46,056 nucleotides of DNA, taken from positions 1 to 46,056 of the forward strand of contig JBAYVN010000014.1 of the NCBI GenBank assembly GCA_041674525.1. The letters run 5' to 3'. Below, piece by piece: positions 7,649-15,924 of this stretch. The DNA is from SHYQ01 sp041674525 (GTDB lineage Bacteria > Chloroflexota > Dehalococcoidia > UBA2979). The translations under genes and the position numbers were made by a program. Within the stretch, counting starts at the first letter, position 1; every line of letters begins with the position of its first letter. Under the pieces are notes generated by a model. The model had not been told where the DNA came from, made no database searches, and was given only the letters and a program-made list of their open reading frames with translations.

Positions 7649-7739
7649 CCGCCCCGGCACCGGCGGATCCCCGCACTCGCCCTTCGCCGGACCGCTGCCA
7701 GCGCCATCCCCCTGTCGGAGAGCCGCCCGTGCCCCGGCA

Positions 7740-7745
7740 TATACT
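7740..7745 (+). promoter_or_regulatory. -10-like hexamer before the Ku gene
   Basis: TATACT stands out in GC-rich DNA 76 bases before the Ku start codon. I see no good -35 at the expected distance. Confidence 0.35.
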
Positions 7746-7820
7746 GATCAGACGGTGAAAAGGCACCAGGCGCCCCCTGTGAGGCGCCCGTGAGCCCGGC
7801 GGCTGGGAAGGCGCGCGAAC

Positions 7821-8699
7821 ATGGCACGGGCAATCTGGCGCGGCGCGATCTCCTTCGGGATGGTCAGCATCCCGGTGAAGCTGTACACGGCGACCGAGAG
7901 CAAGGACGTGGCCTTCCGCCAACTGGTGGCCGAGGACCTGAAGCCCCTCAAGCAGCTTCGCTGGTCGCCCACCCTCGACCGCGAGGTCCAGTACGAGGAG
8001 CTGGTGAAGGGCTACGAGTACGCGAAGGACCAGTACGTCATCATCGACGACGAGGACTTCGAGCAGTTGCCGGTCCCCAGCAAGCACACCATCGCCATCA
8101 CCGGGTTCGTCGACGCCCGCGAGATCGACCCGGTCTACTACGAGAAGGCCTATCAGCTGGATCCGGACGAGGTGGGCGTACGGCCCTTCGCCCTGCTGCT
8201 GCAGGCCATGGAGCAGAAAGGGCTGGTTGGCATCGGCAAGCTGGCCCTTCGCCAGAAGGAGCACCTGGTCGTGCTCCGCCCGGCCGAGGGGCGCGTCATG
8301 CTCGAGACGCTCTTCTACCCCGACGAGGTGCGTCCCTTCGAGGGCATCGACGTGTCGGGCGTGCAGCTCGCCGAGCAGGAGCTCCAGATGGCCTTCGCGC
8401 TCGTCGACATGCTGCATGAGCCCTTCGACCCCACGAAGTACCACGACGAGTACCGCGACGCGCTGATGAGCATGATCAGCACCAAGTTGGAAGGTGGCGA
8501 AGTGGTCGCCGGCGAGGAGCAGGCCCCGGCGGCGCAGACCGTCGACCTCATGGCGGCGCTCCGCGCCAGCATCGAGGCGACGCAGGCGCGCAAGGCGGCG
8601 GCGACACCGCCACCGGCGGGTGCCGGGGACGGCCAGGACGAGGCGCCGGCGGCGGCCACGAAGCGCGCTCCACGCAAGAAGAAGGCGGCGGCGGGCTAG
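7821..8699 (+). CDS. ku: Non-homologous end-joining protein Ku
   Basis: The 292-residue protein matches bacterial Ku, which forms a homodimeric ring on DNA double-strand ends and recruits LigD. It opens with the family's ARAIWRGAISFGMVSIPVKLY stretch and continues through the beta-barrel and bridge (RPFALLLQAME and related segments). The C-terminal 40 residues are Ala/Pro-rich with Lys/Arg clusters, like the basic tails that aid DNA binding and LigD contact in other Ku proteins. The ATG at 7821 has a GGAAGG SD with about 8-base spacing. LigD follows 51 bases downstream, the usual two-gene repair operon. Confidence 0.97.
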   Translation: MARAIWRGAISFGMVSIPVKLYTATESKDVAFRQLVAEDLKPLKQLRWSPTLDREVQYEELVKGYEYAKDQYVIIDDEDFEQLPVPSKHTIAITGFVDAREIDPVYYEKAYQLDPDEVGVRPFALLLQAMEQKGLVGIGKLALRQKEHLVVLRPAEGRVMLETLFYPDEVRPFEGIDVSGVQLAEQELQMAFALVDMLHEPFDPTKYHDEYRDALMSMISTKLEGGEVVAGEEQAPAAQTVDLMAALRASIEATQARKAAATPPPAGAGDGQDEAPAAATKRAPRKKKAAAG

Positions 8700-8750
8700 C
8701 CGGCCCCCTCCTCGCGCCGCCCGCCCCACCGCGGGCCTACCGCCACCTCG

Positions 8751-11723
8751 ATGCCCCGTTCACGCACTCCCGACCGCTCTGGCCCGTCCGAGAATCCGGG
8801 CGGGAACAGCGTGGGCGCGCCGTCCTCCGGTTCCCCCGGCACTCCGGAGCCCTCCAGCACCCCTGACGCCCCCCTCGCGCGGTACAGGGGGATGCGAGAC
8901 TTCGCGCGCACGCCGGAGCCCCCCGCCTCACCGCCCGCCGACCACGCCCCGGCGCACAACGCCGAGCCGCTCACGTTCGTCGTACAGAAGCACCGCGCGA
9001 CCCGACTGCACTTCGACCTCCGCTTCGAGGTGAACGGCGTCATGCCCTCCTTCCCGGTCCCGCGCGGCCCCTGCACCGATCCCGCCGAGCGCCGCCTCGC
9101 CGTGCAGACCGAGGATCACCCGCTGGACTACGCCACCTTCGAGGGGCTGATCCCGAAGGGCCAGTACGGCGCCGGCGAGGTCATCGTCTGGGATCGCGGC
9201 ACGTACTCCCCGGACGAGCACGATCACGAGCACGGGGCGCTGGTCTTCGAGGATCGCGTGGAGGCGAGCCGTCGCATGGCCGCGGGGATCGCGGCAGGCA
9301 AGATCTCCGTGACGCTGCGCGGCGAGCGGATGAAGGGCTCCTGGTCGCTCGTGAAGACCACGCAGGCCCCGGACTCGTGGCTGCTGCTGAAGCACCGCGA
9401 CGAGGCGGCCAACGGGCGCGATCTCACCGCCGTATACGACAGCTCGGTGATCTCCGGGCTGACGATCGCCGACCTGCAGGCCGGACGCCGCCCCGCCGCG
9501 CTCCCCACGCCCGCGCCGCTGCTCGCCTCGGACGTGCCGCGCGCCCGCCGCGCCGCGATGCCCGCGAACGTCGAGCCGATGCAGGCCACGCTGACGCAGC
9601 ACCCCTTCGCGCACGACGACTGGACGTTCGAGCCGAAGCTGGACGGCGTGCGTGCCATCGCCCGGCTCGAACGCGGCGTCGTGCGCCTGAGCTCGCGGCG
9701 CGGCAACGAGATGACGGCCCAGTACCCGGCGATCGCGGCGGCGATCGGACGCCAGCCCGCGAACACGATGATCCTCGACGGCGAGATCGTGGCGTTCGAT
9801 GAGAGCGGCGCGCCCTCCTTCGAGCGCCTCCAGCCGCGCATCAACCTGACGAACACCACGGAGATCCGCCAGGCCGACCGCGACATCCCCGTCGTCTTCT
9901 ACGCCTTCGACCTGCTCTACCTCGACGGCGTCGACCTGCGCCGGGCGCCGCTGGAGGAGCGCCGCGCGCTCCTCCGCCGCACGCTGATGCCCACGCCATC
10001 GCTGCGCATCGTCGAGCCGTTCGAGGTAGACGGCCTCACGGCGTACGAGGCGGCCACGTCGATCGGGCTGGAGGGGCTCGTGGCGAAGCGGCGCGGCTCC
10101 GCGTACGAGAGCGGGAAGCGATCGCCGAGCTGGCTGAAGGTGAAGGCGCGCACCTCGGACGACTTCGTGGTCGTCGGGTACACCAGCGGGCTGAACTCCC
10201 GCGCGTCGACCTTCGGCGCGCTGGCGATCGCGACGCGCGACGAGTCCGGAACGATGGTGTCAGCGGGCCGCGTGGGCAGCGGATTCGACGAGGCGACGCT
10301 GCGCTCGCTCCTCGACCGCCTGCGTGCGCTGCACACCGACACCCCGCCGTTCGCCGCGACCCCGGAGCAGGCGGCGGGCGTGACGTGGGTGCGGCCGGAG
10401 ATCGTGGTGGAGGTGGAGTACGCCCAGGTGACGGCCGACGGCTACCTGCGCGCCCCGGTCTTCCTGCACCTGCGGGACGACAAGTCCCCGGCCGAGGTGC
10501 GCCGCGCCGCCACCGTCGCCGCGCCCGCACCTGCCACCGCCGCACCCGCCCCCCCGGCGAGCGACGCCCGGTCCGGCATGACCACACGCCCCGCGCCACC
10601 GGCACCACCGGCACCACCGGCACCACCGGCGCCGTTCGTGCCCCGCGACCTCGACGAGCAGATCGCGTCGGTGATCGAGCAGGTGGAGACCGCGCGCCGG
10701 CAGGCGACCGTCGAGGTCGCGGGCGCGCGCATCGCGGTCACCAACCTCGACAAGGTGATGTGGCCCGCGGTCGAGGGCCAGCGGGCTCTGACCAAGCGCG
10801 ACCTGCTGATCTACTACGCGCGCATGGCGCCGTACCTGCTCCCGCAGCTCCGCGACCGCCCGCTGACCATGACGCGCTACCCCAACGGCATCGACGCCGC
10901 GTTCTTCTACCAGAAGCACGTCGAGGCGCTGCCCGGCGACTTCGTGCAGACTGTGCGCGTGTTCATGGACAGCCGCGACCACGATGCGATCCTGGTGAAC
11001 AACCTGCCCACGCTCGTGTGGCTCGCGCAGGTCGCCGACCTCGCGCTGCACACCAGCCTCGCGCGGGCGAACACGCAGCCGGACGCGCCGCACCTGTCCA
11101 CCACGTACAGCGGCTCGAGGGAGCAGATCGAGCGCTCGCTCCTCAACTACCCCGACTTCGTGCTCTTCGACCTCGACCCGTACATCTATCGCGGCGACGA
11201 AGCGCACGGCGCGGAGCCCGAGCTGAACCGCCACGCCTTCGAGCAGACGGCACAGGTCGCGCGCTGGCTGAGGGAGCTCCTGGACGCGGCGGGGATGTCC
11301 TCCTTCGTGAAGACCTCGGGCGCGACCGGGCTGCACATCTTCGTCCCGGTGCTGCGGCAGTACGACTACGACACGATCCGCGAGGTGGCCCAGACCATGG
11401 GCGGCTTCCTGGTGCGCGCCCACCCGCGCGAGGTGACCACGGAGTGGAGCGTGGAGAAACGGGCCGGCAAGGTCTTCTTCGACGCCAACCAGAACGCGCG
11501 CATCAAGAACCTCGCGTGCGCCTACTCGCCACGGGCGAAGCCGGGCGCGCCCGTCTCGATGCCCCTGCGCTGGGACGAGCTCGATCGCATCTTCCCCACG
11601 GACTTCACGCTGCTGAACGCGCACGAGCGCGTGGCGCGGGTGGGCGACCTGTGGGCGCACATCCTGGATGCCAAGCACGATCTGTCGGCGCTGCTGGGCC
11701 CGGTGAGCCCCGGCGCGGGCTAA
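8751..11723 (+). CDS. ligD: Multifunctional DNA ligase D
   Basis: The 990-residue LigD joins double-strand ends brought together by Ku. Its order is phosphoesterase, ligase, polymerase, as in Pseudomonas; mycobacterial LigD has the polymerase first. The phosphoesterase (about 45-210) keeps the His81/His87/Asp89 motif (RLHFDLR). The ATP-dependent ligase (about 275-580) has its adenylated lysine at Lys296 in EPKLDGVR. A Pro/Ala-rich linker (about 585-633) leads to the primase-like polymerase (about 655-970), with catalytic Asp residues in LFDLDP near residue 805. The first 70 residues are Pro/Ser-rich and probably disordered. A later start cannot be excluded, because no strong SD precedes 8751. 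The 3' end overlaps the convergent folP gene by four bases. Confidence 0.96.
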   Translation: MPRSRTPDRSGPSENPGGNSVGAPSSGSPGTPEPSSTPDAPLARYRGMRDFARTPEPPASPPADHAPAHNAEPLTFVVQKHRATRLHFDLRFEVNGVMPSFPVPRGPCTDPAERRLAVQTEDHPLDYATFEGLIPKGQYGAGEVIVWDRGTYSPDEHDHEHGALVFEDRVEASRRMAAGIAAGKISVTLRGERMKGSWSLVKTTQAPDSWLLLKHRDEAANGRDLTAVYDSSVISGLTIADLQAGRRPAALPTPAPLLASDVPRARRAAMPANVEPMQATLTQHPFAHDDWTFEPKLDGVRAIARLERGVVRLSSRRGNEMTAQYPAIAAAIGRQPANTMILDGEIVAFDESGAPSFERLQPRINLTNTTEIRQADRDIPVVFYAFDLLYLDGVDLRRAPLEERRALLRRTLMPTPSLRIVEPFEVDGLTAYEAATSIGLEGLVAKRRGSAYESGKRSPSWLKVKARTSDDFVVVGYTSGLNSRASTFGALAIATRDESGTMVSAGRVGSGFDEATLRSLLDRLRALHTDTPPFAATPEQAAGVTWVRPEIVVEVEYAQVTADGYLRAPVFLHLRDDKSPAEVRRAATVAAPAPATAAPAPPASDARSGMTTRPAPPAPPAPPAPPAPFVPRDLDEQIASVIEQVETARRQATVEVAGARIAVTNLDKVMWPAVEGQRALTKRDLLIYYARMAPYLLPQLRDRPLTMTRYPNGIDAAFFYQKHVEALPGDFVQTVRVFMDSRDHDAILVNNLPTLVWLAQVADLALHTSLARANTQPDAPHLSTTYSGSREQIERSLLNYPDFVLFDLDPYIYRGDEAHGAEPELNRHAFEQTAQVARWLRELLDAAGMSSFVKTSGATGLHIFVPVLRQYDYDTIREVAQTMGGFLVRAHPREVTTEWSVEKRAGKVFFDANQNARIKNLACAYSPRAKPGAPVSMPLRWDELDRIFPTDFTLLNAHERVARVGDLWAHILDAKHDLSALLGPVSPGAG
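10596..10630 (+). repeat. ligD: In-frame 9-bp tandem repeat in the LigD linker
   Basis: The unit CCACCGGCA is repeated almost four times (10596-10604, 10605-10613, 10614-10622, then 8 of 9 bases). The 9-base period keeps frame and encodes an Ala-Pro-Pro run between the ligase and polymerase domains. Copy number could change by slippage, lengthening or shortening the linker without breaking the gene. Confidence 0.85.
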
Positions 11724-12568
11724 CGCTCGCCGCGCGCGCCCTCGCGACGGATCGCGTTCACCACCGCGAGCGCATCCGCGATCGGCGCGACGTCATGCAC
11801 GCGCACCACGTGCACACCCGCGGAGGCGGCGAGGACGTTGAAGGCGATCGTTGCCTCCAGCAGGCCGGGTGCGTCCTGCCGGTCGCCGCGGCCCATGAAC
11901 TCGGCGAGGAAGCCCTTGTGCGAGGCCGAGATCAGCACGGGGTAGCCCTCGGCGACGAGCGCCGGCAGCCCGCGCAGCAGCGCCGCGTTGTCTGCCGCCG
12001 ACTTCCCGAACGCGAACCCGGGATCCAGCCACGGCATGACCCCCGCCGTGCGGAGCTCTGCCGCGCGGGCCAGCAGGAAGTCGTGCACCTCGGCGTTCAC
12101 GTCGTCGTAGACCTGGCTCACATCGCGGTGGTGCTTGGGGCGGCCGCGCATGTGCATGACGCAGCCGGGGAGGCCGAACTCGGTGGCGACCGCGCTCATG
12201 GCGGGGTCCGTGAACCCCAAGACGTCGTTCAGCAGGTGCACGCCGACCTGCGCAGCCGCGCGCGCCACCGAGGGCGTCCACGTATCCACCGAAACCAGCA
12301 GCCCCTCGGCGACCGCCGCCTCGATCACCGGGATAACACGCGCCGCCTCCTCGTCGGGGTGGAGGTCGCGGCCGTACGAGCGCGTGGAGTGCGCACCGAT
12401 GTCGATGATGTCCGCGCCCTCTTCGGCGAGCGCGAGCGCGCGCACCCGCGCCTGGTCCACGGGGACACGGGAGAAGGCGACGGGCGAATCGTCGGAGACG
12501 TTGAGGATGCCCATGATCGCCGTGCGGTCGGTGACGTCCAGCACGCGGTCACGAAGGTGGAGCAGCAC
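11720..12568 (-). CDS. folP: Dihydropteroate synthase (divergent)
   Basis: The 282-residue protein matches DHPS, which joins p-aminobenzoate to the pterin diphosphate in folate synthesis. Family residues are kept in ILNV (Asn23), SVDT, LLND, LDPGFAFGK, SHKG and RVHD. Loop 1, usually TPDSFSDGG, is SDDSPVAFS here, and loop 2 is GAHSTRSYG rather than GGESTRPG, so this is a divergent member. GTG 12568 follows AAGGA at short spacing and a TACACT -10-like hexamer about 25 bases upstream. Longer in-frame starts give a non-homologous Arg-rich N-terminus. The gene converges on ligD with a 4-base overlap and diverges from the DegT-like gene. Confidence 0.85.
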   Translation of the reverse strand: MLLHLRDRVLDVTDRTAIMGILNVSDDSPVAFSRVPVDQARVRALALAEEGADIIDIGAHSTRSYGRDLHPDEEAARVIPVIEAAVAEGLLVSVDTWTPSVARAAAQVGVHLLNDVLGFTDPAMSAVATEFGLPGCVMHMRGRPKHHRDVSQVYDDVNAEVHDFLLARAAELRTAGVMPWLDPGFAFGKSAADNAALLRGLPALVAEGYPVLISASHKGFLAEFMGRGDRQDAPGLLEATIAFNVLAASAGVHVVRVHDVAPIADALAVVNAIRREGARGER

Positions 12569-12593
12569 GTCTGTCCTTGCCGTTGCCCGATCC

Positions 12594-12599
12594 AGTGTA
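12594..12599 (-). promoter_or_regulatory. -10-like hexamer of folP
   Basis: Read on the minus strand this is TACACT, 25 bases before the chosen GTG. The matching -35 is poor. The position supports the short start of the folP product. Confidence 0.35.
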
Positions 12600-12649
12600 G
12601 AGGCCGGGCGGCGCCGGGGAGGCGAACATGCGAGCAGGCGCGCCCGAGA

Positions 12650-12679
12650 TTGCGGGCGAGCCGGTGCGCCCTCTACGCT
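12650..12679 (+). promoter_or_regulatory. Candidate promoter TTGCGG-18-TACGCT
   Basis: TTGCGG (12650-12655) and TACGCT (12674-12679) are 18 bases apart. Transcription would start near 12686, about 38 bases before the ATG of the DegT-like gene, and would cover the four packed genes that follow. Confidence 0.5.
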
Positions 12680-12723
12680 TCCCCTCCAGCCCGGCGCGAC
12701 GCCGGGAACGTGAGAGGCGCGAC

Positions 12724-13857
12724 ATGACCACCGAGGCCACCCCGCCGCTGGCGGTGGACGGCGGCGCCCCGCTGCGCGCCGGGCCGTACCCCCCGGCGCC
12801 GGTCTTCGCACCGGCCGCGGACGCCGATCCCGTGCGCGCGCTGGAGGCGGAGTTCGCCGCGCTCCTCGGCGTCACCCGCGAGGGCTCCGGCGCCGGCGTG
12901 CTGGCCTACGGTTCGCACGAGGCGGCCTATGCGGCGGCGATGGCCGTGGCGGGCGTCACCGGCGGCGAGGTGGTCGTCCCCGCGCTCCTCGGCCGCCCGC
13001 TGGCGACCGCGGCCGCAGCCGCCGGGGCGCTCGTGGTCCCGGCCGAGGTGGAGACGGACATCGCCGCCCTGTCCGCGCGAGGACTGGCGCGCGCGGTCTC
13101 GGAGCAAACGACCGCCGTGGGCGTGGCGCACGCCTTCGGCCACCCGGCGGCGATGACGGAGATCCTCGCGGTCGCGGCGGAGCGCGGCGTGCCGGTGATC
13201 GAGGACGCCTCGGACGCCGTGGGCGCCGCCTATCGCGGGCGCCCCGCGGGCACGCTGGGCGTGGCGGCGGTGTTCGCGCTGGGCGAGGGGCACGTCCTGT
13301 CGGCGGGGGCGCCGGGGCTGCCTGCGGGCTTGGCGCTGCTGGTGGTCCCGGACCCCGCGCGCGCCGAGGTGGCCCGGCGCGCCCTCGATGTGGCCGGCGC
13401 GCTGGACGCCGCCCGCGCGGCGGTGGCGCTCGCGGAGCTGCGCGCGCTCCCGGCATCGCTGGAGGTGCGCCGGCAGCTGGCGTGGGAGCTGACGTTCAAC
13501 CTGCGCGGTATGCGCGCCGTGGTCGGCATGCCGCACAGCCGCTGGGTGCACCACGCGTACGACCGTTACGTGGTGCGGCTGCGCGGGCTCCTCTGGAAGC
13601 GCCCGCTGGAGGAGACGCTGGCGGCGATCCGCGCCGAGGGCGTGCCGTGCGAGGCAGCGTGCGGCGCGCCGCTGCACCTCGATCCGGAGGTGCGCGCGGC
13701 GCTCGGGGACGACGAGCGGCTGGCGGTCGCGCACTTCGCGGCGTCGGAGCGGCTGCCGAGCGAGTTGATCGCCATCCCGCTGCACGCGAACCTCACATCG
13801 AAGGACATGGACGACGTGGCGCAGGTGCTGCGCAAGATCGAACGGTGGAGCACATGA
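12724..13857 (+). CDS. DegT/DnrJ/EryC1-like protein lacking the PLP lysine
   Basis: The 377-residue protein follows the fold pattern of DegT-type sugar aminotransferases: a GSHEAAY phosphate-loop equivalent (63-69), an EDASDAVGA segment with the pyridine-nitrogen aspartate (Asp161), and a C-terminal small-domain PLH...H pattern. At the Schiff-base position, where the family has K-x4-GEGG, it reads GHVLSAGAPG with His190 and no nearby lysine. The sugar dehydratase ColD also has His there but keeps the following GEGG. The enzyme is therefore probably not an aminotransferase; it may be a dehydratase, a ligand sensor or a scaffold. ATG 12724 is the first start after the promoter. The stop overlaps the next gene by ATGA. 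Confidence 0.7.
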   Translation: MTTEATPPLAVDGGAPLRAGPYPPAPVFAPAADADPVRALEAEFAALLGVTREGSGAGVLAYGSHEAAYAAAMAVAGVTGGEVVVPALLGRPLATAAAAAGALVVPAEVETDIAALSARGLARAVSEQTTAVGVAHAFGHPAAMTEILAVAAERGVPVIEDASDAVGAAYRGRPAGTLGVAAVFALGEGHVLSAGAPGLPAGLALLVVPDPARAEVARRALDVAGALDAARAAVALAELRALPASLEVRRQLAWELTFNLRGMRAVVGMPHSRWVHHAYDRYVVRLRGLLWKRPLEETLAAIRAEGVPCEAACGAPLHLDPEVRAALGDDERLAVAHFAASERLPSELIAIPLHANLTSKDMDDVAQVLRKIERWST

Positions 13858-14648
13858 GCGAACCAACGCCCGGGGCGCAGGCGGTCCTCGTCGCCATCGA
13901 CTTCACACCCGCCGAGGTGCGGCTGGCGCTGGCGCAAGTCAACGGGGAGCTGATCCTGCGCGAGACGTACCCGCTGCCGCCGCTGGCCGACGAGGCGGCG
14001 TGGGCCTGGGAGATCGGCGGACGCGTCTCCACGCTCTTCGCGCACGAGGGGCAGAAGCGCTGGGCCGTGGGCATTGCCGTGGCCTGCCCGGGCGACGTGG
14101 ACGAGGCGACCGGGAAGATGACGCGCTGCCCGGGCCGCCCGGAGTGGGACGGGCTGGCGGTGGTGGACGCCCTGCGCCGCCACATCGACGCACCGATCGT
14201 CGCGCTGGACCGCACGCACGCCGCGCTGCGCGGCGAGTCCGAGCACGGCGCGGCCACCGACGCCGCCGACGCGATCTACGTGTCGCTGGCGGGCACCCCC
14301 GCCGCCGCGGTGAAGACCTCGGGCCGCATCGTCAGCGGCGCGCGCGGCGGAGCGGGAACGCTGCCCGACTTCCCGGTGCTGGACCCGGACGCGCCCCTCG
14401 AGGAGGAGACCGTCGAGGAGATCGCGGGGCTGCTGTCGGACCTCGCGGCGTTCCTGGACCCGGCGGTGCTGATCCTGGAGGGCACCGACGCCCACCTGGA
14501 GACGCTGGTCCCCGCCGTGCAGCGCGCCGTCAACGCGGTGGCGCCGGGCCCGAAGGTGGTCGCGGGGGCCATCGGCGAGAACGCGGCACTGCTGGGCGCG
14601 CTGGGCGCTGCGGCGATCGTGGCGTACGAGGGGGAGCGTTCCGCGTGA
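13854..14648 (+). CDS. ROK-family-like protein with degenerate active site
   Basis: The 264-residue product resembles ROK sugar kinases and repressors. The ACPGDVDEATG segment (about 77-87), VALDRTHAALRGE (with Asp119 at the catalytic base position) and GRIVSGARGGAGTLPDF (157-173) align with family motifs. The N-terminal phosphate loop, normally DxGGT, is DFTPA (from Asp15), and the GEIGH motif after the glycine run is GTLPD. Sugar phosphorylation is therefore doubtful. There is no N-terminal DNA-binding domain or zinc-binding cysteine cluster. It is joined to both neighbours by ATGA and GTGA overlaps, so it probably works with the DegT-like protein. Assignment to ROK is from motif spacing only. 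Confidence 0.6.
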   Translation: MSEPTPGAQAVLVAIDFTPAEVRLALAQVNGELILRETYPLPPLADEAAWAWEIGGRVSTLFAHEGQKRWAVGIAVACPGDVDEATGKMTRCPGRPEWDGLAVVDALRRHIDAPIVALDRTHAALRGESEHGAATDAADAIYVSLAGTPAAAVKTSGRIVSGARGGAGTLPDFPVLDPDAPLEEETVEEIAGLLSDLAAFLDPAVLILEGTDAHLETLVPAVQRAVNAVAPGPKVVAGAIGENAALLGALGAAAIVAYEGERSA

Positions 14649-15061
14649 CGAGCCCCGAGGGCCGCAACGATCGCGCCGCGCCGATCCGCATGCAGTTCCG
14701 TCGCGCGGACGCGGGGACGCTGCTCGGCGCGCTGGCGTGGGTGCTCGGCGCGATGCAGATCATGCGCGACCGCGGCCACGCCGAGGGCGACGAGGAGTTC
14801 CACGAGCTCTACGACAGCATCGCGCCGAAGGTCGATCGCCTCATCGAGCAGCTCAACGAGGCGCGCCGCTCGACGATGACGCAACCGCAGTTCGAGGAGC
14901 CGATCGAGGCGGCCTACGCCGAGGTCCGCGCCGCCTTCGAGGCGTGGATCCAGCTCACCGCCACCGACACCCTGGCCGCCACGGTCGCGTCCCGCGTCGA
15001 GGCCAGCGCCGAGGGGACCGCACCGCCGCCCGACGGGGACGGCGGCACCGATGACGCGTAG
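14645..15061 (+). CDS. Hypothetical protein of the DegT/ROK-like module
   Basis: A GTG at 14645 overlaps the stop of the ROK-like gene (GTGA) and gives 138 residues. The protein is mostly helical and charged; one moderately hydrophobic helix (about 20-37) is probably buried rather than a membrane span. The last 20 residues are Gly/Asp/Pro-rich and probably disordered. A decayed copy of its C-terminal region lies at 15925-16059. I do not recognise the family. Its position suggests a role with the neighbouring pseudoenzymes and the HEPN-like protein 6 bases downstream. Confidence 0.6.
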   Translation: MTSPEGRNDRAAPIRMQFRRADAGTLLGALAWVLGAMQIMRDRGHAEGDEEFHELYDSIAPKVDRLIEQLNEARRSTMTQPQFEEPIEAAYAEVRAAFEAWIQLTATDTLAATVASRVEASAEGTAPPPDGDGGTDDA

Positions 15062-15067
15062 CGCGCC

Positions 15068-15901
15068 GTGACCGCGGACGCCGGCCCCTCGGCCCACGTG
15101 CGCGACATCGTGCTGCTGCTGCCGCTGTACCGCTTCGACGGCCCGCCGCGCATCGAGATCGCCGAGGGGCTCGCCATCGTCGAGGCGCGCGACGCCCGGT
15201 GGCCCGCGACGCACGCCGTGCGCCGCACGCTGCGCCTGCCGGTGGCGCCCGGCGGAGGCGCGCCGCGCCCGGAAGATGCGGCCGCGTACACCGCCGCGCG
15301 CGAGGACCTCTGGATCGTCATGCGCGCCCTGCACGCGGTCGCGCTGGGGCGCTGCTACGGCGAGCGGGTCGTGCAGGACGCCGGTAGCGCGTCGCAGCAC
15401 GGCTGGCGCATGCCCGTACTCCCCTCGTTGGACGGCGGGGCGCTGGACGGGCATGCGCTGGAGCGCCCGGGCAGCGTCGATGTCATCCGCTGGTGCCTCG
15501 AGGAGCCCGCGCGGCGCCTCCTGCGCGTCCCGCTGCGGCGGCTGCACTCCGCGCTCCGGCGATCAAGCGACGAGGCGCGGCTGGTTGACCTGCTGTCGGG
15601 GCTGGAGTCGATGCTGCTGCCGCACTTCGACGCCGATCTCGCGCTGCGCTTCGCGGTCCGCGGGTCCAGCCTGCTCGGCGCGAACCTCGACGAGCGCCAG
15701 CAGATCTTCCTGCGGCTGCGCACCGCCAGCCGCGAGCGCGACCGCGTGCTGCGCCACGAGGACGACGCGATCACCACCCCCCTCGAGGCCCTCACGGACG
15801 ACCTCCGCCGCTGCATCCGCATCTGCGCCGAGCGCATGGCACTGACGCACGAACCGCTGACGGCGTACATCACGGGGCTGGAGACGGAGTTGATGCTCTA
15901 G
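15068..15901 (+). CDS. Hypothetical protein with possible Apea-like HEPN domain
   Basis: A GTG at 15068 gives 277 residues, 6 bases after the previous stop. The C-terminal half (about 168-245) resembles the Apea-like HEPN pattern: a RLVDLLSGLESMLLP helix, then LALRFAVRGSSLLG, then RERDRVLRH containing an Arg224-x5-His230 pair, the spacing used by HEPN RNases. The N-terminal half is mixed beta/alpha and unrecognised. HEPN proteins often act in RNA cleavage or defence, but the match is by eye and the usual IVHG ending is absent. The gene closes a run of four closely packed genes, which argues for a shared function. Confidence 0.5.
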   Translation: MTADAGPSAHVRDIVLLLPLYRFDGPPRIEIAEGLAIVEARDARWPATHAVRRTLRLPVAPGGGAPRPEDAAAYTAAREDLWIVMRALHAVALGRCYGERVVQDAGSASQHGWRMPVLPSLDGGALDGHALERPGSVDVIRWCLEEPARRLLRVPLRRLHSALRRSSDEARLVDLLSGLESMLLPHFDADLALRFAVRGSSLLGANLDERQQIFLRLRTASRERDRVLRHEDDAITTPLEALTDDLRRCIRICAERMALTHEPLTAYITGLETELML

Positions 15902-15924
15902 GTGGGAGCGGATACCGTCGCAGG

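Noticed and set aside
10596..10630. CRISPR-like or mobile repeat
   Set aside because: It is a short in-frame 9-bp tandem repeat inside LigD with no spacers.
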